From: Thelephora terrestris
Taxonomy: Eukaryota > Basidiomycota > Agaricomycetes > Thelephorales > Thelephoraceae
Direction of reading: 5' to 3'
Assembly (NCBI GenBank): GCA_015956445.1
Contig: WIUZ02000011.1
Span: 124,001 to 188,000 of the forward strand
DNA: 64,000 nucleotides
The notes under the pieces are model-generated. The model worked only from the letters and a program-made list of their open reading frames with translations, ran no database searches and was not told the origin of the DNA. Positions 56,904 through 64,000 of the stretch are shown piece by piece. Position 1 is the stretch's first letter; each line of letters starts with the position of its first letter. The position numbers and the translations under genes are program-made.

Positions 56904-59900
56904 TCAATTCTCAGGGATGATACAGACACAAGAATTATAAATTCTGAGCTGCAGCTGCTGGTCGAGGGAGTAGATCGGCTCAGCCAGGTGCTCTCGCGGC
57001 AGCTCGAGGCCTTTCCAGACACTAAGAAAGTGGTCGTGGATGTCGCCAAAGACGTTGGCCTGCCGGTATGCGTAAGCGCGGAGACCCTCAAGCTGGTAGG
57101 GACAATCAGTCAGTGGGGAGATGGTGTGGGGGTCACCATTTCGAAGCCAGTCGTTGGACTTCCACCTCAAGAAGGCGAGAACCCGCCTCATCTCTTCTCT
57201 GAGAAGGAGTACCTCCTTGCTCCACCTGGCTGCTCTTGCACGAGCCTTCGACCACTCGAGACGGAACTCTAACGTGGCGCTATTAGCAAGCAGCCTGTAC
57301 AATTTGGGGGTATTCACCAACCTTCACTGTGCTCGCCTTGGTCCCCGGGCCCTCCATTGAGCGAACCCCTCCAGATCCATGAGACTGTGTGATTTCCTTC
57401 TGGCATGACACCACCGTTGAGAAGGGACCTCGCTTGGAGTTCTTCCGCACGTTCTTGGGTACGGGCGTTAGGCAGCTCCGTCTCCGACAGGCCACACACA
57501 TCCTGGTTCCTTAGTTCAAGGAACTCTGTGCGCCATTCAGATCCTTCATCCTGGTCAAGAGCTTGTAGTCTCGTGAATGCGTTGCGGTATTTACCAGCGA
57601 CGGCGTCGATTTTCGTGCGCAGGTGGTTGACAAGGTCTTGAGAACGCGTATTTGAGGCTTGGTGACGGATATTGACATACTTGTGTTTGAGAAGTCGTGC
57701 TAGAGCATTGAGCTTTGTGCGGAGTTGGACAAGGCAGTCACGGCATTGACCAATTCGAAGCTCCTTTTCCATAAATAGTAGTCGTTTGGAGCACTCGCTC
57801 AGGGCGTTGGGAGGTAACGAAGAAGGGAGATAGAGAGGGGCATCCTGAATGGTCTGAGGGTCCGTGCTGGTCGGAGGGAGTTGACTGAGTAGAGGCGTAA
57901 CCTCGGGCTGGAATCGTGGCTGTAGCTGACGGAACTTCGCGAAACGACGGTGATAAGAGGTTCGTAGCTCGATGACCGAAGTAGAAGGTATGTCAGAAGT
58001 TGATGATGATAGTGCGGCCTGAAGTTTACGCCTGAGATCAAGTTAATCAAAGAAACCCTAACATATAACAGAGGGCTCATACCGGTGGTCTTTGAGATCA
58101 AGCCCGTACAGGAGGTACTTGGTTTCAGTAAAGTCATCCTCGGACCCCATTGCAGCAGAGGTGAGCTCTTCATTTTCCTCCTCTAGGCTCAAACGCCTAC
58201 GAATTTGTGACTCCGAGAGACCTGACAACCCAGGAATTTAGATGAGGAAAGGGACAAGATATGATTGGTCGCACCAGATGAAGGACGGAAGTAAGGGTTC
58301 GGCTTCGTTCGATCGAGTTCCCACTCGGTGATTCCTGTTGTCCACAAACCGAGTGTCTCACTGGAGATACCGGTGCAAAGAGCAGTAAACTCGTCTTCAT
58401 GGGTAGCTGACTGCACAAGAGCATTAGTGTACTTCTTTGCAAGCAATGTACCTGAAAAACGTGCAGTAGATTAGCATTGGAATAGAACGAAAATGAGAGG
58501 GCCCTACCAAGGTGGATGAGTTTCGACCAGTTCCAATGACCAAACTTGTCATCCATCGCGTCACTCCAGTACCCGGGCCCCTGATCTTTTGTTGAACCCC
58601 CTCCTTGTAGACCGAACCATGTCCTCTCGGGCCCCTCCATGTTGCTGCGGCCAACACCCGGTTCGTAGTTTAGAGAGAATGTTACCCGACAGCTTTCCTT
58701 GTGAGCAGCGAGATGGAACTTGGGAACAAGGCGGGAAACAATCTGGTCGTCTAGGCATTCTGCGTCCAGATGGGGAAAGTCCTTGAGGCGATCCCGAAGA
58801 TTGACACTCCACTGACACATGATATCGTAAGACGCCACCTTCTTCGTCTCCAGATTGTGCGAGGTGCTTCGGACAACAACGTAGTCAGTGTTAGCGTACC
58901 TGTGATATAATTCAGCCAGTCAATAAAGTAATTGCAGCCAAAGACCAACCTTTCACCCTTCTGAAGGGGGCCCGCGCCTTCAGGAAGAAGAAACTCATGC
59001 CGGCAGGTGGTGCATACAATTCCGGTCGTCGCGTAGCCTTTTGAGTACTTGCTGTTGGCGTGGTCAAGGGCGGCAAGCCCACTGCATGTACTCATCTGTT
59101 TGTCATGTGGGTCAGTCTCGAAGCTGGGTGACCAAGAAAAATAAACCGAACCTCCCGCTGGTCAGTGAAGCGACGGAGGTACTCACTGTACGCATCCCAC
59201 GCAACGAGGTATGCATACCCAGGACCCAACTCAGGGTCTTTCTCATAGCTTGAGATTTGTCTCCGCTTGAAGCGGAAGCAGGCATCAATACCAAATGACT
59301 GGTAATATAGGTATCTAGAGCAGTAAGATTCATGAGAGAGTGAACCATGATGTGGAGAAGGGACTTACTCGTGTTCTTTCCCCACGGACCTCCAGTTGGG
59401 CGGCAGATTGACTGAAGGTATGGGACAGGCTGGGCAAAGCACAGCGAGCTCCCTAGGAGAAGTGCCGTCAACGCCGGTAGGGTCGTAAGAGCGACCGCCG
59501 CATTTCATCATCCTGAGGTGACGCCACATGTGCAGTGTTCGAAGGAACTCTTTGTACCGGTCCTTTGAGTACGTTAGTATGTGGGCCTGGAGTCTGGTGG
59601 AAAAAATAACTCACGTTGACGTTGGACGTACCGGTCGCGTCAGTTAAACGTTCTATTGATAGGTAGTAATTGCAGAGTGAAAGCTTTGACTGGAGGCTGA
59701 GCAATTGAGCCGACTTTAGAAGCGAGAAGGTGCAAGCAGTTTGAGGATCAAGTGTCGTTGCAGGGAAGAGTCGCCGGCGGAGCAGTTGCTGAACTCGGGT
59801 TCCATGGTTACCAACCTCAGTGCACCCGCAAAATGCAAGGTCAACAAGGTGGATTCCATTCGTGTGGATAACCGTAAAGGGCTTGGTGCTCCGTTGGGGA

Positions 59901-60577
59901 TTTGTGCATTGTTCGGCGGGGTGATGGCCAAGTTGGAGGAGGTGACCTGCTTGCCGGAGAGAGGACATCTCAAAGTACGAACCATTCCACTTCTGTTTCC
60001 CAGCATGTCAGAACCTTGGATGATAATATGTGTGATGTTCGTAGACTTACTTCGATGGTGTGGAATGGATTGAATGAGTGCACTCAGCTCACGCAGCCTG
60101 CGCAAAGGAACTGAATGGCGAGGCAATCGAGGCAACGGAACATGCCATCCTTGTGGCAGAGTTCACACCGGCCGTTGGTGAACACGCCTCGGCCTTCGAG
60201 CCATATGAGCTCCTTGAGGAATGTATCGCGCTCCGGCTTCCACTGGAGGAGTGGGTTGTCCTAATCATAATGAGCCTGGGTAGGAAAGGGGGGGTGAAAG
60301 AGCGCACCCGTCCGACATAGGAGCCTTTTGGGACACCTTCATTGGCGCCATCATCCTCCAACCCCTCATCGTCAAGATTTTTGATGTCTGCATCGAAGAG
60401 GTCTGGGTACAGAAGAGATTCCGGTGCGAGCGAAGGGTGACTTAGTTCGACGGCGGTGACGACGCATTCTCCGTCGTTGGTGGCATGCTGAGAGACGGCT
60501 TGGGGCTTTGCTTTGAAGATGCTAGGGTCAATCTTGGTCAGGGTCTTGTTCTTCAGCTTGCGTTTCCCCATTGCCAA
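56904..60577 (-). CDS. KDZ-superfamily transposase with CxC2-type cysteine cluster
   Basis: DNA transposase of the KDZ (Kyakuja-Dileera-Zisupton) group, minus strand, about a dozen exons with small introns, roughly 1000 residues. Start near 60577 (MGKRKLKNKTLTKIDPSIF). N-terminal cysteine cluster near 60090-60260 (CELCHKDG, FRCLDC, FLCAGC). A middle region follows with CGCTEVGNHG, YLSIERLTDATG and ALDHANSKYSKGYATTG. The RNase H-like core has SYDIMCQWSVNL, LVPKFHLAAHKESC, GVGRSNMEGPERTW and DDKFGHWNW. The C-terminal helical region has KPNPYF and LREEMRRVLAFLRWKSNDWL. Every intron I checked in the core and C-terminal half (for example the one between PLQKGER and YANTDYVVVR) restores the frame, so the gene looks intact. 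In relatives I recall, the third core motif is usually GRTDGE; here it reads GRSNME, so a usual Asp is Asn. Terminal repeats were not identified. Confidence 0.88.
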
Positions 60578-62174
60578 AGTCGGAGCAGGGGAACTAGGAC
60601 TTAGAGTGAGCTGGCAGAAAATAGACGCTTGATCAAACCGCCAAACCGCTTAGCCCGAGCGCTTGATTGTTATCAGCTGAGCCCCGGTCTATTCATTTTA
60701 CATACACTCTGCTCTCAGCGTTGTCTCCATGGTCAAGATTTGCCCTTCCCACCCCCAGTCATCCTGCTGGTACAGTCCTCCTTCACCGCCTTCTACCTCG
60801 CATCGAAACCTCAACCATCTGATGCCAGGATCACCGCTGAGTACTGAGGCTGGAATGCGGCTACCCCAGACTCGGTCCCTGTTCCATCGATGAACACTAA
60901 CCTGACGGACCTTCTCATACCCCCCTTGAGGTTGACACCGGCTTTGGTGATGAGAGAATGTGTCTAACGACGTCCAGGCTCGCGCTTGTCGATGAAGCCG
61001 GACCAGATCCAGGGTGGTCGGCGCCTTTGAGAATGTTTCGTACGATGAAGAATAAAGGGAATCTCAAAATTCATCCGAAACGGCCAAGGTGCCGTTTGAG
61101 GAAGTCAAGGTGTGGCTCAGATTCAAATGACGTCAAGATCTCATTCACTATATAGGTGCTACCTTCGTTTCTGGTAAGTGTCGATAGGATCAACGTTCAT
61201 GCGTGGTCACCTGGCGATCGGCACATCTGGCCTATGAGTGTGTATGTATGCATGGGGTAGCTACTGGTACTGTGGCGGTACAGTAGCCTTGAACACTACG
61301 GCTTACATATGAACTAACATCCACTTAAGCACCAATCTCTCAGATGACACTCGGGCCTTCTCGCGTTCGTGCACAGTGCCTTATCGTTTCATACGAGGTC
61401 CAAATGATCATCTCCATGTTCGGTTCAAAAAATGCTATCCGTCAGAGCTGCGTAACTCCCCCGATATGTAGGACTTGCACACGGATGACTAACTATATTC
61501 AAATTTTCAGATGTCATTCCTTGTGCGACATGCGCCCTCTCACATTCGCGTGGGGGTTATCATTTCATCGTTTCATATGTCATGCAGATGATCGCCTTTG
61601 TTCTAGGGTATGCTATCCTCGCGGGTTGTATAATTCCGACAAATAACGCTCGTTAATTGACCAGCACCATACATTGGATGGTATGCGGTTTTCTCGCATT
61701 TTTGCATGGGCCATTCGCTTCGAGATCCAAACGATCACCACTGAACTTGCGTTATTCTTGCCAGTCGCGTAGCTTGCCCAATGTGCATCCCACATTTGCA
61801 CGTAGATTAGAGGTTTCATACGAAATCCACAAAATCATTCTTGCACTCAAACCATAAAATAAAAACCTCAGGAGCCACGTGACTTTGCCGATATTGACAG
61901 CTCGAGTAAGTTGTGATATCTGCTGGGATTGTCCATGATCACGTACGGCAGTGAGACACGTGTTCTTACATAAATTCTGGGAAACGGGTTCGGACAAGAC
62001 AAACCAAACTTGATAAAGCAGTGTGTATATTGTTTAGAGTAGGGCGGGATCACAAGAAATGGCCAAATAGGATGAGAAATCAAGAGACGCACAGCACGGG
62101 ACACAAGAAAAGGGGATATCCACTGGTGGTTACGGACAGGCGCGTAGATAACAGAATCAACGTAAAAACGGTCT
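60578..62174. other. Unassigned region right of the KDZ gene
   Basis: 60578-61330 would include the KDZ promoter; no gene recognised. 61340-61860 shows loosely repeated blocks (TTTCATACGAGGTCCAAATGA at 61391, TTTCATATGTCATGCAGATGA at 61573, TTCGAGATCCAAACGATCAC at 61718, TTTCATACGAAATCCACAAA at 61817), perhaps a decayed repeat. The rest shows nothing. Confidence 0.4.
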
Positions 62175-62991
62175 CTACTCTTTTACAAAGACCAGCGCGC
62201 AGTTAACTGTGAGAGCCAGGAATAGATTCTCCGCGTCATCCTTGTTCAGTGCACAGGTGAAACCACCTGGTTTCAGCTTTGCGCTCTTCAATGCGTCCCT
62301 AAGGCGTGTGTCAGTGTGGGTACAGATATTTGGAGTAAACGTGTAGTACTCACACGCCGTAATATACCCCAGGAAGGACTCCGGTGTGCACAACATACCA
62401 CCCGTCTCCAGGGCGGGAGCCCTTATACGAATCCTGTGGGATCAGAGCCGGTGGCGAATCAACGGCTTTGCGCTTTGAGGCCGCCCTCGACGACTCCACG
62501 AGCTGGGATGGACAAGGCAAAGGGGAGCGAACCGGAGTGACTGGTGCCGGGGTAATGGATTGAGCGCCAGGGGTTGTTTCGCACGCATCCTCCGCCAACT
62601 GGGGCATCAGCGCTTCGACACCAGCAAACGGATCAGAGACATTGAACATTTGATGGACCCGCCCTGAAAAGATTTCGAATTTGATTTTCCCTTCTGAAAC
62701 CGAGGAGCAAGCGCGGAAAACAGCGCCATCGTAGCCTTTAACAGACGCCTCGAGCTCGGAGCTTGATAATCACATTAGAATCGAGTGTGCCGGGCAAGAC
62801 ATACGAGTACTCACACTTTGGTAAAAACCCCGGGTTTGTTCCCAAGGAAAACAACCCACGGTGATTTGCCGTAGTCAGGATAGATCTTGTCCCGAATGTA
62901 GGCATTCCAGGCGCTTTCAGCGCTTTCGAAATTCGGGTAAATCCTCTGGAATGGGTCGCTGAACCCCTGGGTCTGCATGGCTGCGAGTAGG
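62175..62991 (-). CDS. Protein with two RNase H1 N-terminal-like modules, 5' end lost to element B4
   Basis: Minus-strand exons 62815-62991, 62354-62761 and 62175-62298 with introns of 53 and 55 nt (GTGAGT donors), stop at 62175. The first exon reads FQRIYPNFESAESAWNAYIR then PWVVFLGNKPGVFTKV, continued across the intron by SELEASVKGYDGAVFRACSS: the layout W-V-x(4-6)-KPGVF...GYxGAVF of the RNase H1 N-terminal (Cauli_VI-like) hybrid-binding module. After a proline-rich linker with KRKAVDSPP comes a second, weaker module (GWYVVHTGVLPGVYYGV, then ALKSAKLKPGG). Such proteins are common, often near mobile elements, in Agaricomycetes. The upstream exon should lie to the right, where B4 begins at 63049, so the gene is probably cut. 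Nucleic-acid binding is inferred from the module only. Confidence 0.65.
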
Positions 62992-63048
62992 CTAAAGGGA
63001 AATTACATTAGCGGAGGGGTTTTTCTAGACTCGAGAGAGGACCTGCCC

Positions 63049-64000
63049 TGTCAGGAACATGGTATTTTTAAACTTTTTATAACACGCTCTTTCTTCGAAC
63101 TCTTCTTAACAATTCTTATGTTTTGAATGCTTCACACTCCTTATCCTTCACACCAATCATTCGAAACACACACACGCGCGTACTATTCCCAGCGAATCCA
63201 CAACGAGCTATACAAGTGCTATCCTACGTCCCATCAAAAGTCGACTCTATCTTCGGCAGGCCTCATGGTCATCACCCTTCCATCCCGGAGATCGAAGTGC
63301 TGGCCCCTCCTCGCTAGGACCTCCCCGAACATGGCGTCACCATCTTCGGCACTCAGCTGAACGACTAGTTCAAGCCGATAGGAAGAGACTCCTTCGAGCG
63401 GACCGATCAGCCTCCCAGATGTCACCGAACTGCGGAACACCTGGTCCCACATCTCCATCACCGGGTGACTGCTCGACAGCACTATCGACGTAGTCGGCAA
63501 GCGACCCTCCGTCTCCCTCGTCGGACCCCTGGGTGGGATCCTGTCTTGCGAGGCGAAGCTGGTGTCGGAGTTGGATCTCGGACTCGACCTGTCGGTAAGG
63601 ACGGTGGACCCGATATCGGAATCCTCGCTCCTCACCTCGACCAGAGAAGTCACCATCCGACTCAACTGGTCGAGGGTAAGGATTAGCCGACGCGGTCATA
63701 CGATGAGCAGGACGGCGTCGAGAGCGTTTGCATCGTTGCCCCTTAGTCACCGGACGTACCTCGGCGACCCTCGGAGCATCTTCAGCTCGGTCAACCTCCA
63801 TGACCTCATCCTCGATCTTCACCAACTGATGGATCGGCTGCAAGACACAGCGCCCACAGTTCTCCTTGTCGGAAGCGGCCAAGGTGGAAGCCGGACCTGG
63901 AGTCGGAACGGGAACCGCGTTCTCGATCGGAGGCGTCGCATAGGACGACGGGTTAGGAGAAGCGAGTACCACCTCATCGGCGTACTCCAGCTCGAACGGA
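63049..64000 (-). mobile_element. Element B4 (TGTCAG-ended), continues past the right edge
   Basis: Begins TGTCAGGAACATGG, minus orientation, close to B1 in sequence. The far end and target duplication are outside the window; the near flank is TGCCC. Confidence 0.85.
63234..64000 (-). CDS. B-type element protein, C-terminal part (copy B4, cut by window edge)
   Basis: Contains the acidic/proline linker, the GTACGT donor region with basic cluster KRSRRRPAHRM, and the last exon in the second frame ending LSAEDGDAMFGEVLARRGQH, as in B1. The N-terminal half lies beyond the window. Confidence 0.68.

Overview
This window looks like nuclear DNA of a mushroom-forming fungus (Agaricomycete). Its genes carry many short introns (about 50-75 nt, GTRNGT donors), and it holds a THO2 gene, an E-class fungal P450, an F-box gene, a KDZ transposase with a CxC2-type cysteine cluster, and Ty1/copia and Ty3-type retroelement fossils of basidiomycete style. 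All assignments come from reading the sequence and recalling families; no search was run.

Layout. 1-6.5 kb: the C-terminal bulk of THO2 on the minus strand, running off the left edge. 6.6-20.1 kb: a host gene island on the plus strand. It holds two paralogous membrane/coiled-coil genes (8.4 and 12.4 kb), an F-box gene (10.3 kb), a P450 with ten exons (15.0-17.5 kb) and a GH25-like gene that has lost its catalytic acids (19.2 kb). Shared fragments at 7.8, 14.1 and 17.8 kb suggest local segmental duplication.

20.3-36.7 kb: a nest of mobile elements. A gene-bearing element with TGTCAG ends (A0, target duplication GAGTC) contains a relative A1 (CTCCT), elements B1 (CTTAT) and, inside it, B2 (ACAAG), and several near-perfect palindromes that start CACTGGGG and are flanked by 3-bp target duplications. 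37-50 kb: a copia fossil (minus strand), itself hit by a palindrome and by B3 (GGGAG), then a Ty3-type fossil cut by A3. 51.2-54 kb: a diverged 145-bp tandem array and a 31-bp array. 54-56.7 kb: a 2.65-kb palindrome carrying TTAGG-like arrays. 56.9-60.6 kb: an apparently intact KDZ transposase gene. 62.2-63.0 kb: a host-like gene with two RNase H1 N-terminal-like modules, cut by element B4, which runs off the right edge.

The two most interesting systems are: (1) the A/B elements, which have TGTCAG termini and 5-bp target duplications, no recognisable transposase or reverse transcriptase, and one multi-intron gene for a coiled-coil protein of unknown function that is conserved between two diverged families; and (2) the CACTGGGG palindromes, which share their ends and 3-bp duplications but are filled with a different short word in each family (TTTACTG, TGATTACA, GGGTA, GTTCC), as if each family matched a different transposase.
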